Shown here: in pieces, positions 1 through 8,258 of the stretch
How the letters are laid out: the number at the start of each line of letters is the position of its first letter
Position numbering within the stretch: the first letter of the stretch is position 1
Origin: Planctomycetota bacterium
Lineage (GTDB): Bacteria; Planctomycetota; Phycisphaerae; Phycisphaerales; SM1A02
NCBI GenBank assembly: GCA_027295435.1
Contig: JAPUKX010000152.1
Span: forward strand, 1 to 17,290
Direction: 5' to 3'
Length of the DNA: 17,290 nucleotides
The notes under the pieces: generated by a model
Told to the model about the DNA's origin: nothing
Seen by the model: only the letters and a program-made list of their open reading frames with translations
Database searches by the model: none
Position numbers and translations under genes: made by a program

Positions 1-2139
1 CAGTCTCGTCAGATCATTCCAGGTCACGACCAACAGCACTGTCGCGATGAAGGCCAGCCCGACGATGGTGGCCGCATTCTGGAAAGCCGGTGACGGCGCG
101 CGCCCTTTCAACTTCTCGTACACCAGAAACAGGAAGAGCCCGCCGTCAACAATCGGGATCGGCAGAAAGTTGATCACGGCCAGGTTTACACTGATAATGG
201 CCAGGAAGAAGATCAGGTAGGTGAAGCCACGATCGGCGATCCGCGCGCCGATGTGGACGATACCCACGGGCCCGTGAAGCTGCTCCACGCCGATGCTGCC
301 GCGCAGCAGCCGGTCAAGAGTCAGGTAGGTCATCACGATGAACTTGTGGGTCTGCGCAAAGCCCATGATGACAGCCCGCACAGGATTGCTGCCGGCACTG
401 AGCGTGGTATAGATCGGCTCGAACGCAGAGCCCGGCAGCTCGCTTCGCCACGAAAGGTCGTGCAGCGCCGCGACCTGTTCGCCAGCCAGTACCAGGTCGA
501 CGGTTTCGCCTTCGGCGTTGGGCGTCGGATGCGTAATCGTCAAGGTCACGGTTGCCGCGGCCCCGCTGTCCAAGGCCGATCGGGTTTCAGTACGCAGCGC
601 CTGACGAAACGACGCCCAATCCGAGACGGGTGTGTCATTGACAGCATCGATACGGGTGCGGCCAAACAAGAACCAGTCGGCCACGGGCGTGGGCTGGACG
701 GTCGTTTGGCCGTCAGGCCCGGGCGCGGTGCGCAGCCGATCAATCGGCTGGGCAATCAGCGGAAGCTCCCATGCCCAGTCGATGTGGATGTTGAGTCTAC
801 CCTTGCGGTCAACGCGGGCCTTCACGGGCAGCCGGGCACCGTCGCGCAGGAGCAGCAGATCAATCTCGCCGCTTTTGTGCGTGGCGAGCTCGGCCTTGAG
901 CCCGGCCATGCGAGGCCCGTCCACCACCCCGGCGCGCAGGATGACATCGCCCGGCTCAAGAACCTTCCGGTTGGGTTTGTTGCGACCACTGGAAACTGCA
1001 ACAATCTTCACCAAAGGGGTCAGACCAAAAAGGCCGGATTCGATATTCTGCTCGACGCCGGGTATCGCCGTGGCGTAGCGAAGGATCTGGAAAATGGGCG
1101 TCACGTCAACATCGGTGCGGACCAGAGCTTGCTCATCAAAGTCGGGGCCATCGCCCGAGGCGGTCCACGCCGTCGGCACCGGCCGGCCGCCCGACTGCCG
1201 AACGACTTCCTGAAACTGTTCGTAAGTTTCGATTCGCTGCCCGCCGGCCGAGACGAGGCGCATCCCCGGGCGAACGCCGGCGTCGATCAGTCCGAGCTCG
1301 GCCAGCATTTCGGTGAGCCGTCCATCGTCGTCTGCCAACAACGTACTCGATCGCGCAGGATTAATGCCGATGCCCAGAAGGCCGGTGCCCGGGTCCTTCT
1401 CTGGGGTCAGCAGGAACTCCAGCGGAGCGCTCACGCCGGCGCGCTGCACCGTGAACTTCAGTGACTTGCCGGGCTTCGCCATAGCAGCGGCGATGCGGAT
1501 GTCGGCGAACGTTTCGACGGGCTCGCCCTCGATATAGGTGATGCGGTCACCAGGCTTCAAGCCGATGCTTTCCGCGCCCGGGTCCGTGGCGTCGATGGCG
1601 GCGGTGGTGCCCGCGGGCATTGATCTTGCAACCGCGCCAACCACGGGCGCCTCGGACTGTACGCCGATCATGAACGCCACGATGAACAGGCCAACCGCCA
1701 GCAGGACGTTGGCCACCACGCCGGCGGAGACGACCACCATGCGCTTGCCTATCGTGCAGACGTTGTAGCTGCGGGGGTCGGCCGAGACGTAACTGGGGTT
1801 GATGTCTTCCTGGCCGAGCATCTTCACGAAGCCGCCGATCGGCAGCCATCGCAGCGAGTATTCGGTTTCGCCCAGCCCGTAGCGGGCCAGTTCCTTTCCG
1901 CCTAGATCATCGGGCGCCTTGCCCGTCTTGGCCACGACGCGCCCGCGCGTCGAGCCCCATACCAGACCAATGCCCCGTCGCCAGGAGATGATCGCCCGGC
2001 CCATCCCGATTGCGAACACCTCGGTGCGAATCCCCGCCCACTTGGCTGCGAGGAAATGGCCGAGCTCGTGTACGAAGATCAAGACCCCGAATCCGAAGAT
2101 GATCAGCAGCAGGTTGGTCGTGGTGGTAAGTAGATTCAT
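1..2139 (-). CDS. rseP: RseP-like site-2 intramembrane zinc metalloprotease (M50), 3' end just outside window
   Basis: This is an inner-membrane protease of the RseP/S2P family, which cuts transmembrane substrates such as anti-sigma factors in regulated intramembrane proteolysis. The frame is open from ATG at 2139 to base 1 (713 codons). The zinc motif HELGH is at residues 24-28 in the first membrane helix. A second helix near 134-155 carries AGVVAN, where the family usually has AGPxxN. The third catalytic-region motif, NFLPIPIVDGG, is at about 657-667, with VDG in place of the usual LDG. The last residues, WNDLTRL, resemble the C-terminal FNDFSRL of E. coli RseP, so the stop is probably only a few codons away. 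E. coli RseP has about 450 residues. The excess lies between the second helix and the VDG motif, where several PDZ-like segments are visible (about 165-270, 280-360, 370-450 and 455-545). The gene lies 74 bp downstream of dxr, the usual partner. The start has only a weak purine-rich AGAG upstream. Confidence 0.93.
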   Translation of the reverse strand, partial: MNLLTTTTNLLLIIFGFGVLIFVHELGHFLAAKWAGIRTEVFAIGMGRAIISWRRGIGLVWGSTRGRVVAKTGKAPDDLGGKELARYGLGETEYSLRWLPIGGFVKMLGQEDINPSYVSADPRSYNVCTIGKRMVVVSAGVVANVLLAVGLFIVAFMIGVQSEAPVVGAVARSMPAGTTAAIDATDPGAESIGLKPGDRITYIEGEPVETFADIRIAAAMAKPGKSLKFTVQRAGVSAPLEFLLTPEKDPGTGLLGIGINPARSSTLLADDDGRLTEMLAELGLIDAGVRPGMRLVSAGGQRIETYEQFQEVVRQSGGRPVPTAWTASGDGPDFDEQALVRTDVDVTPIFQILRYATAIPGVEQNIESGLFGLTPLVKIVAVSSGRNKPNRKVLEPGDVILRAGVVDGPRMAGLKAELATHKSGEIDLLLLRDGARLPVKARVDRKGRLNIHIDWAWELPLIAQPIDRLRTAPGPDGQTTVQPTPVADWFLFGRTRIDAVNDTPVSDWASFRQALRTETRSALDSGAAATVTLTITHPTPNAEGETVDLVLAGEQVAALHDLSWRSELPGSAFEPIYTTLSAGSNPVRAVIMGFAQTHKFIVMTYLTLDRLLRGSIGVEQLHGPVGIVHIGARIADRGFTYLIFFLAIISVNLAVINFLPIPIVDGGLFLFLVYEKLKGRAPSPAFQNAATIVGLAFIATVLLVVTWNDLTRL

Positions 2140-2193
2140 GTGATCTCTGCTCGATCAAGAAGAAGCGCGCTTGCCAATACCCCTTGCGTCCGC

Positions 2194-2213
2194 CCGTCGC
2201 CTGGCGGCGACGG
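2194..2213 (-). terminator. Perfect 8-bp hairpin immediately after the dxr stop codon
   Basis: On the minus strand the dxr TAG stop (2216-2214) is followed directly by CCGTCGCC, the loop GCCA and GGCGACGG, an exact inverted repeat. No run of T follows, so a classical intrinsic terminator is not supported. It may instead stabilise the dxr 3' end, act as a weak attenuator before rseP, or serve as a processing barrier. The hairpin geometry is seen directly; the function is inferred. Confidence 0.45.
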
Positions 2214-3479
2214 CTAGACGTTAACACTCCCTCGATTGCTCACAGCCGACGACGTGGGCAGATCGACACGTTCGGACCTGCCGCCGCATTGGGCCCCAAC
2301 GCGGCGGTTGACTTCATCTCGGGCAGCTCGATCAGCGCGCCGCACGTCGTCGAGGCCCTCCAGCGGCGTTGGTTCAATCGTAGCGAGCGTCTCGCGGACC
2401 AACTCGGCGATCATCCCAAACGGAATCTTGCGATCCAGGAAGGCGGCGACGGCTGCTTCGTTGGCGGCGTTGAGGACAGCCCCCGCAGTGCCACCCGCCT
2501 CGATCACCTGATACGCCAGACCCAGCGCCGGGAAACGCTCGTGATCCACCGGCTCAAAATCCAGGCGGCAAGCGTTGGCCCAATCCATCGTCGCCGCGCA
2601 GCCTCCCAGGCGATGCGGCCAGGTCAGGGCATATTGAATTGGGGTTCTCATGTCGGGTGGTCCAAGCTGGGCGATGACCGAGCCGTCCACGAACTCGACG
2701 AAGCTATGGACGATCGACTGGGGATGGACGATCACCTCGATCTTCTGGGCGGGGATATCAAACAGCCAGTGAGCTTCGATCACCTCCAGGGCCTTGTTCA
2801 TCAGCGAGGCGGAGTCAACGGTGACCTTCGGCCCCATGTCCCAGGTCGGATGATCGAGTACCTGCTCGACGGTGGCGTGGTAGAGTCGTTCGCTGGGCCA
2901 GGTACGCAACGGACCGCCCGAGGCCGTGAGCACAAGACGGGCGACTTCCTGGACGGATCGCCCAGCCGCAAGACATTGGAAGATTGCGCTGTGCTCAGAA
3001 TCAATCGGCAGCAGGTTGACGCCTTTGCGACGCACCTTGGGCATCACCAGCGCTCCCGCCGCGACCAACGTCTCCTTATTCGCCAGCGCGAGGTCGCAAC
3101 CGCGGTCAATGGCCGACAAAGTGGCGGGCAGCCCGGCGGAGCCGACCATCGCCCCCAACACCAAGTCTCCTGGTTGGGCCACTGCGTCGATGAGCTGTAC
3201 CGCTGCCTCCTCACCGGCATAGACGTGGGGGATTGAGGCGAGCGCCGGTGCCTGGTCTGCGTCTGCGATCGCGACGTGCTTGACGTCAAACCGCTGAGCC
3301 TGCTGCCCCAAGAGCGCGGCATTGGCGCCGCCGGCCAAGCCGACAACGTCGAACCCGCCTGCGGCGGCCCCTCCGCGACGGCACAGATGGGCGACTACCT
3401 CCAGGGCGTTGCTCCCGATCGATCCGGTGGAGCCGAGAACGATCAGGCGACGGCAGGCTGGTTGAGGCTGTCGAGTCAC
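2214..3479 (-). CDS. dxr: 1-deoxy-D-xylulose 5-phosphate reductoisomerase
   Basis: Dxr converts 1-deoxy-D-xylulose 5-phosphate to 2-C-methyl-D-erythritol 4-phosphate with NADPH and a divalent metal, the first committed step of the MEP isoprenoid pathway in the cytosol. The 421-residue protein has the N-terminal dinucleotide-binding loop GSTGSIG (residues 16-22) and NKETL (134-138). D160 and E162 in PIDSEHSAIFQCL and E232 in NKALEVIEAHWLF correspond to the E. coli metal ligands D150, E152 and E231. The substrate-loop segments TASGGPLR and HPQSIVHSFVEF are also present, so it looks active. The length is slightly above the roughly 400 usual for the family, with a short polar C-terminal extension. 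The start is GTG, and it overlaps the TGA stop of the upstream ribonuclease gene as GTGA, which implies translational coupling. AAAGGA lies 12 bases upstream of the GTG. rseP follows downstream. Confidence 0.97.
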   Translation of the reverse strand: MTRQPQPACRRLIVLGSTGSIGSNALEVVAHLCRRGGAAAGGFDVVGLAGGANAALLGQQAQRFDVKHVAIADADQAPALASIPHVYAGEEAAVQLIDAVAQPGDLVLGAMVGSAGLPATLSAIDRGCDLALANKETLVAAGALVMPKVRRKGVNLLPIDSEHSAIFQCLAAGRSVQEVARLVLTASGGPLRTWPSERLYHATVEQVLDHPTWDMGPKVTVDSASLMNKALEVIEAHWLFDIPAQKIEVIVHPQSIVHSFVEFVDGSVIAQLGPPDMRTPIQYALTWPHRLGGCAATMDWANACRLDFEPVDHERFPALGLAYQVIEAGGTAGAVLNAANEAAVAAFLDRKIPFGMIAELVRETLATIEPTPLEGLDDVRRADRAARDEVNRRVGAQCGGRSERVDLPTSSAVSNRGSVNV

Positions 3480-6034
3480 TCTTCCAGATTATCCTTTACA
3501 TCAGCTAGCGCGGTGCGTGAAAGGACCCGGCGACTTCGATAAAGTCGCTTCATTGTCCGCGCCGCAGGCCCAGCGGTCTCGACGCCGGCGGCCGCGGAGT
3601 CGCGCTTGGAGGACTCGTCGGGTTGGGCAGAACTTCCGCGGTCTGTTTTCTTGGTCGTTGCAGGCTGGCCAGCGGCGATGGAGCCGTTGGTTCGCCCGGC
3701 TGATCTGGAACCCGCAACCTTGGGTCGGCGGTTCTTTCTCACGCCGGCCCCTTTGCCGGTGTGTCGGGAGGATTCCTCAGCGCCGCGATCGTCACGCCCT
3801 GCAGTGGTGAATGATTCGGGGGCACGGCCGGACCCGTCTGCGTCCGAGCGTGGGTCGGCTGAGCCGGTGCGCGATCGGGCCGCAGGCGCATCGGCTGCTC
3901 TGGGAACAGTCTTGCGACGGCGGGAGGTCTTGGTGCCAGTTGGGGCTTGACGGACATCGCGGCCGGCGGAATCCACCGGCGGGGTCTTGGCGTCAGCGGC
4001 TCGGCCCTCGGTGCCCACCAGGGTTCGAATCCGCAGGGCCATCGGCGGCGTCACCAATGACATATGGTTGTTCAAGTCAAGGTCATCCTGGGCCTTGCAT
4101 CGACTGAGAATCTCACGTGACGCGACGCCAAGGTCCCGGGCGAGCTGGTGAACAGGAATGGATCCGTCCTCACGCGGGCGACCCCTGCCTCGTCGGGACC
4201 GGCGACGACGGGGCTTCTTGGTCGCCTGGCTGCCATCGGACGGCGTCTCGGCAGGTCTGGCAGCCCCGGCTTCATCGGACGCGGCATCAGCACCCTCGCC
4301 CGCTCGATCAGGCGTCGTATCGGCCCCCTCTGCGAGCGCGAGGGTGGTGGCATCGGCTGGCGCGCCTCGGCGGCGACGCCGTCGTTTCTTGGTCGGGGAT
4401 TTCCCGGCCGGTGCAGGCTTCTTTGCTCGCTCCTTGCTCTGGGCTGCTTCAAGCTGCCCGATCGTTGGAACTTGCAGCGGCGGCAGCTTGGCCACGTCCA
4501 TCTCGGCGCCACGGTCGTCGTAGGCAAAGAAATCGACGCGATCGACAGCGATGGCATCGCTGACCCGCACGTCGATCGTCTTGCCCGAGGCGTCCTCCAG
4601 CGCGACCAGCTCCCGCCTCTTGCTGCTGAGCAATACCGAGGCCACCCGAGGCGAGCACACGACCTCCACCCGTCTGACGCGATCGAATTGCAATACATAA
4701 CCGACTTGCCGCATGGCGTCGGCGCCGAGGGACTGTGGCGTCTTGATTTCGCCCTGTCCGTCGCAATACCCGCACGGCATGAAGTGACTCATGCGCAGGC
4801 TCGGGCGCATACGCTGCCGGGTCAATTCAACAATGCCGAACTCGCTAATGCGCAGCATCGTGGTCCGGGCCCGATCGCGCTTCAGCGCCTGGCGAAACCG
4901 TTCTTCAACCTCGCGGCGGTGCTGGAGACGGTGCATGTCGATCAAGTCGTTGATAACCAAACCACCCAGATCGCGCAGGCGAAGCTGGCGGCAGATCTCA
5001 TCCACTGCCTCGCAGTTCGTTCCAAAGGCGTTCGTCTCGCTGTCGGTCGCACGGCGACTGCGGCCGGAGTTGACATCGATTGCCACCAGCGCTTCGGTCT
5101 GGTCGATGACGAGCTTGCCGCCTGAGGGCAGCGGCACTTCGCGGCTGTGAATCAGATCGATCTGCCTTTCGATGTCAAAAGCGTGGAAGATGGGCACGGG
5201 ACTTCGATAGCGAATGAGCTTGGGGGCGGAGCGTGGCGCCACGACGCTGAGGAACGCCGCCGCCCGTTCGTGCGCCGATTCGCAATCAACGATGACGGCC
5301 GAGATCGACGGCCGCAGCACATCACGGATGGTGCGGATGAACAGGTCGGATTCGGTGTAGAGCTCACACGGCGCGCCGATGTCCTTGATGCGCCGGTCCA
5401 TGACCTTCCACAACCGCACCAGGTAGGCCACGTCGCGCGTCAAGTCGGTCCGGGTCTTTCCAAAGCCGGCGGTGCGGAGAATGAACCCGAACCCCTGGGG
5501 CAGCTTCAGCGAGTCGAGGACCTGGCGCATCTGGCGGCGCTTGACGGGATCCTCGACCTTGCGGGACACGCCGACGCGATCCATCTCGGGCATCATGACC
5601 AGCAGCCGCCCGGGAATGGACAGGTAGCTGGTCAGGGTGGGTCCCTTGGTGCCCAGGCCCTCCTTGAGCACCTGCACAAGCACTTCGTCGCCACGTTTCA
5701 GCGCGTCCTGGATGGGCGGACGAGCATGCCGAGGGATCTTCATGCCGACCCGCTCGGTTCGCTTGGCGCCGGGAAAGTACCGCGGATGAAGGTCGGAAAT
5801 GTGCAGGAAGCCGGCTCGACCCTGACCGTAATCGATGAACGCGGCCTGGATGGCCGACTCAACATTGGTCACGCGGCCCTTATAGATGTTGCCGACGTTG
5901 GTGGCGGTAGCCGCGCGCTCGGTGTACAGCTCTTCCAGATGATTGTCCTGCAGGATCGCGATCCGGCATTCCTCGCCGGGCGTGACGTTGACGACCATCA
6001 ACTCCGTCGCGTCGCTCTTCTTTGTACTGACCAC
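3476..6034 (-). CDS. rng: RNase E/G family endoribonuclease with long basic C-terminal tail
   Basis: This is an endoribonuclease of the RNase E/G family, acting in mRNA decay and rRNA or tRNA processing. From GTG at 6034 it has 852 residues. The N terminus contains the family start VNVTPGEE, then an S1 RNA-binding domain (NIYKGRVTNVESAIQAAF). The catalytic DNase I-like region carries D320 in AIDVNSGR and D363 in VINDLIDM, spaced 43 residues as in E. coli D303/D346. The Zn-link cysteines are C421 and C424 (PCGYCDGQG). After about residue 530 the protein is low-complexity, Lys/Arg- and Ala/Pro-rich, with several arginine clusters likely to bind RNA. It is interrupted at 624-674 by a compact segment resembling the N-terminal domain of translation factor IF2. 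The start is uncertain. GTG 6034 has GGAG 10 bases upstream, ATG 5998 would begin directly at MVVNVTPGEE, and an in-frame TTG at 6067 adds an unlikely extension. The last bases overlap the dxr start. Confidence 0.94.
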   Translation of the reverse strand: MVSTKKSDATELMVVNVTPGEECRIAILQDNHLEELYTERAATATNVGNIYKGRVTNVESAIQAAFIDYGQGRAGFLHISDLHPRYFPGAKRTERVGMKIPRHARPPIQDALKRGDEVLVQVLKEGLGTKGPTLTSYLSIPGRLLVMMPEMDRVGVSRKVEDPVKRRQMRQVLDSLKLPQGFGFILRTAGFGKTRTDLTRDVAYLVRLWKVMDRRIKDIGAPCELYTESDLFIRTIRDVLRPSISAVIVDCESAHERAAAFLSVVAPRSAPKLIRYRSPVPIFHAFDIERQIDLIHSREVPLPSGGKLVIDQTEALVAIDVNSGRSRRATDSETNAFGTNCEAVDEICRQLRLRDLGGLVINDLIDMHRLQHRREVEERFRQALKRDRARTTMLRISEFGIVELTRQRMRPSLRMSHFMPCGYCDGQGEIKTPQSLGADAMRQVGYVLQFDRVRRVEVVCSPRVASVLLSSKRRELVALEDASGKTIDVRVSDAIAVDRVDFFAYDDRGAEMDVAKLPPLQVPTIGQLEAAQSKERAKKPAPAGKSPTKKRRRRRRGAPADATTLALAEGADTTPDRAGEGADAASDEAGAARPAETPSDGSQATKKPRRRRSRRGRGRPREDGSIPVHQLARDLGVASREILSRCKAQDDLDLNNHMSLVTPPMALRIRTLVGTEGRAADAKTPPVDSAGRDVRQAPTGTKTSRRRKTVPRAADAPAARSRTGSADPRSDADGSGRAPESFTTAGRDDRGAEESSRHTGKGAGVRKNRRPKVAGSRSAGRTNGSIAAGQPATTKKTDRGSSAQPDESSKRDSAAAGVETAGPAARTMKRLYRSRRVLSRTALADVKDNLEE

Positions 6035-6285
6035 GAATGCAAATCTCCGGGGAATCGCTCCCGGCAAGCCGACCCAGCCGCATGAGGCAGAATAATGCGA
6101 CAGCCGCTGGGGTGTCCGTCACCAGAGGCGTCGGTTGTGGCGCGGTGCCTGGATGCTGCCAGCGCATGCTTCGGGGGGCTCGTCGGCGGCCAACGCATTG
6201 GGCACAGGACTGCACATCGCCCGCGAGGGGCGAGGCTCATCCGGCGCAACCTTGGCCGGTGCTTGTTTGTTTCAACCCGAGATGG
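6035..6285. other. Spacer between ptsI and the RNase E/G gene
   Basis: This 251-bp non-coding gap separates two minus-strand genes. No convincing ORF, tRNA or strong terminator was found. It holds a 6-bp GC stem with a 5-base loop (6217-6233) and a short AT-rich patch (6091-6097) that may belong to a promoter for the ribonuclease gene. Its length suggests that the ribonuclease, dxr and rseP form a unit separate from ptsI. Confidence 0.5.
6092..6122 (-). promoter_or_regulatory. Weak promoter candidate for the RNase E/G-dxr-rseP unit
   Basis: On the minus strand GTGACG (6122-6117) is followed after 19 bases by CATTAT (6097-6092), each matching four of six positions of the sigma70-type consensus. 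The spacing is longer than ideal. The main support is that this is the most AT-rich point of a GC-rich spacer and lies about 58 bases upstream of the preferred GTG start. Confidence 0.2.
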
Positions 6286-8043
6286 TTATCCAGCGGACCA
6301 ACCGCCGTCCATTTCGGGAATGACTCTTTGAACCGCGTCGCGGAGGCAATTCAGGACCTGCCGCTCAGAATCGAACGAACCGACCTTTCGGGCGAGCCGT
6401 TCACAGGATTCAATATCGACCGATCGGATGACCCGCTTCACATGCGGGATCTGCGATGGCACCAATGAGAGGGTACGCAGGCCCATGCCGATGAGCAACA
6501 TCGTATACTCCACTTCACCAGCGATCTCCCCGCAAAGGCTGATGTCGACCTTGAAACGCCTGGCCACGCGGACAACCGCCTTGATCAGTTGCAGCACGGC
6601 GGGGTGGGCGCCGCTATAGAGGTTGGCCACTCGCTCGTTTGCTCGATCCACGGCCAGGGTGTACTGGATCAGATCGTTGGTGCCGATCGAGAAGAACGAC
6701 ACCTCGCGGGCCAGGGTCGAAGCCATCAACGCGGCGCTGGGGACTTCGATCATGATGCCCACGGGCATGCTCTGATCGAACTCGATGCCTTGCTCCTGGC
6801 ACTCCTCCATCACGTCGGAAAGGATCATCTTGGCCTGACGCAGTTCCATCGCAGTGGAAATCAAGGGAAACATGATCTTGATCGGCCCCAGAGCTGAGGC
6901 GCGCAGGATCGCTCGCAGTTGCGTCTTGAACAACGGGAGATTCTGGAGGCAATAACGGATGCTGCGCAGGCCGAGAAATGGATTGCGCTCCGGCTCTTCC
7001 GCTCGCGATTGGGTGTACTTGTCGGCCCCCAGATCAAGCGTTCTGATCGTCAGCGGTTTGCCGTCCAGAAGCTCGATGGAACGCTTGTGGGCCTGGAAAT
7101 GGTCCTCCTCGGTGGGCTCGGTCTGACTGGTGAGGTACAGAAACTCCGTGCGATAGAGTCCTACCCCGTCCCCGCCGTTGGCCAGCACCGATTCAATCTC
7201 ATGGGGGAACTCGATATTGCCCATCAACGAGATGCGTGTGCCATCGAGCGTGACCGGCTCCAGGGAGGCAAGCTCCCGCAGGGCCAGCTGATCGGTCCCG
7301 ATGCGCACGATGTCTTGCTCATAGTGCTCAAGCGTCTCGCGGTCAGGGCGGATGATGACCCGGCCGGTCTCGCCATCGACGATGATCTGATCGCCCTCTT
7401 CGACGTACTGGGTGACGCGCTGAGAGCCGACGACCACGGGAATGCCGAGTGCGGCGGCGACGATTGAGGCGTGGTCCGTTCGCCCACCGGCATCGGTGGT
7501 GAATCCGATCACCTTCTTGGGGTCGAGTGAGGCAGCCCGGGCCGGGGTCAGCTCGTGGGCCACCAGGACCACAGGCTCGGTCAGCCGGGCCAGGCGATCC
7601 TCAGACTCCCCGATGAGCTTGCTGAGCACCCGCCGATCGAGATCCAACACATCACTGGTCTTCTGGCGGAAGACCTCGCTGTCCATCTCGCGAAACCGGC
7701 GTGTCAGCGCCCGAAACGCTTCGGAGACGGCGTACTCCGCGGTCACCCGGTCCCGCTGGATGTGCTGGCGAATGGGGTCAATGAGCGACGCGTCATGGAG
7801 CAGGCCGAGATGGAACTCGAAGATCTTGGCGGGCTCCGGCCCCAGCTGTTCGGCCGCCCGGTCACGGTCCTTCTGAAGCTCCTGGATCGCCTGGCTGACG
7901 GCGTCGGCGAGCCGTTGCTGCTGATGGGGCACACCCTCTTGTGGGACCGTACGATAGGGAACGTGAAGGACCGCGTCGTCGAGGACAAAAGCACGGCCGA
8001 TCACTACGCCATGCGAAACGGGAATGCCTTGGATGACCTCCAT
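6286..8043 (-). CDS. ptsI: Phosphoenolpyruvate-protein phosphotransferase (PTS enzyme I)
   Basis: Enzyme I takes phosphate from phosphoenolpyruvate onto a histidine and passes it to HPr in the cytosol, feeding sugar uptake or regulatory PTS chains. The 585-residue protein from ATG 8043 matches the usual length (E. coli 575). The phosphohistidine is H191 in GGRTDHASIVAAALGIP (E. coli H189). The C-terminal TIM barrel carries R298 in LYRTEFLY, FLGLRSIRYCL, the signature FFSIGTNDLIQYTLAVDR (450-467) and the catalytic C504 in SLCGEIAGE (E. coli C502). All catalytic residues are present. The start MEVIQGIPVSHGVVIGRA aligns with the family N terminus; a longer open frame to 8262 would add an unlike extension. 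AAAGGA lies 13 bases upstream, rather far for a ribosome site. No gene for HPr, an EIIA or a sugar permease lies in the window, so its partner must be elsewhere and the role may be regulatory. Confidence 0.97.
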   Translation of the reverse strand: MEVIQGIPVSHGVVIGRAFVLDDAVLHVPYRTVPQEGVPHQQQRLADAVSQAIQELQKDRDRAAEQLGPEPAKIFEFHLGLLHDASLIDPIRQHIQRDRVTAEYAVSEAFRALTRRFREMDSEVFRQKTSDVLDLDRRVLSKLIGESEDRLARLTEPVVLVAHELTPARAASLDPKKVIGFTTDAGGRTDHASIVAAALGIPVVVGSQRVTQYVEEGDQIIVDGETGRVIIRPDRETLEHYEQDIVRIGTDQLALRELASLEPVTLDGTRISLMGNIEFPHEIESVLANGGDGVGLYRTEFLYLTSQTEPTEEDHFQAHKRSIELLDGKPLTIRTLDLGADKYTQSRAEEPERNPFLGLRSIRYCLQNLPLFKTQLRAILRASALGPIKIMFPLISTAMELRQAKMILSDVMEECQEQGIEFDQSMPVGIMIEVPSAALMASTLAREVSFFSIGTNDLIQYTLAVDRANERVANLYSGAHPAVLQLIKAVVRVARRFKVDISLCGEIAGEVEYTMLLIGMGLRTLSLVPSQIPHVKRVIRSVDIESCERLARKVGSFDSERQVLNCLRDAVQRVIPEMDGGWSAG

Positions 8044-8258
8044 CGAGCAGCTGCGGTCCTTTCTGTGCACTGAACACCGGATTGGCTGCCTCCACCGCAG
8101 TCCTGGGGGCGCAAAGGCCGAGTATACTAAGGGCCCTACGAGAACCACGCTAAGAGGGGCAAGCTTGGGGAGGTGGCCAACCCTGCTCCCCCCCGCCAAA
8201 GCAGGTTCGCCGGCCGGCACAGGGCCGATTGTTACCGCGGTCAGCCCGGCCTGCCAGC
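8044..8258. other. Spacer upstream of ptsI, likely promoter region
   Basis: This 215-bp gap lies between the RND transporter stop and the ptsI start, both on the minus strand. An open frame runs through it in phase with ptsI, but its translation does not resemble any enzyme I N terminus. The only AT-rich point is the TATACT element at 8121-8126. No clear terminator was found for the transporter gene. Confidence 0.45.
8121..8126 (-). promoter_or_regulatory. Candidate -10 element (TATACT) for ptsI
   Basis: TATACT on the minus strand matches five of six consensus -10 positions and lies about 78 bases upstream of the ptsI ATG, in a GC-rich spacer. No good -35 hexamer is seen 16-18 bases upstream, and there is no TG extension. 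The call therefore rests on the -10 element alone. Confidence 0.3.

Noticed and set aside
253..1464. Plus-strand open frame of 403 codons
   Set aside because: It is exactly antisense to rseP with shared codon boundaries. The minus strand carries clear M50 protease motifs, and the plus-strand translation has none.
2184..3236. Plus-strand open frame of 350 codons
   Set aside because: It is antisense to dxr, whose catalytic residues are all present on the minus strand.
6035..6067. TTG-initiated N-terminal extension of the RNase E/G protein
   Set aside because: The added residues do not match the family. The GTG at 6034 has GGAG at a suitable distance, and the family N terminus lies near residue 24 of the extended form.
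4148..6085. Long plus-strand open frames opposite the RNase E/G gene
   Set aside because: They result from GC-rich codon use; the translations lack recognisable domains, whereas the minus strand encodes a complete RNase E/G core.
6217..6233. 6-bp GC stem (TCGCCC, GGGCGA) after ptsI as a terminator
   Set aside because: The stem is short and has no T-run on the minus strand; such stems are expected by chance in GC-rich DNA.
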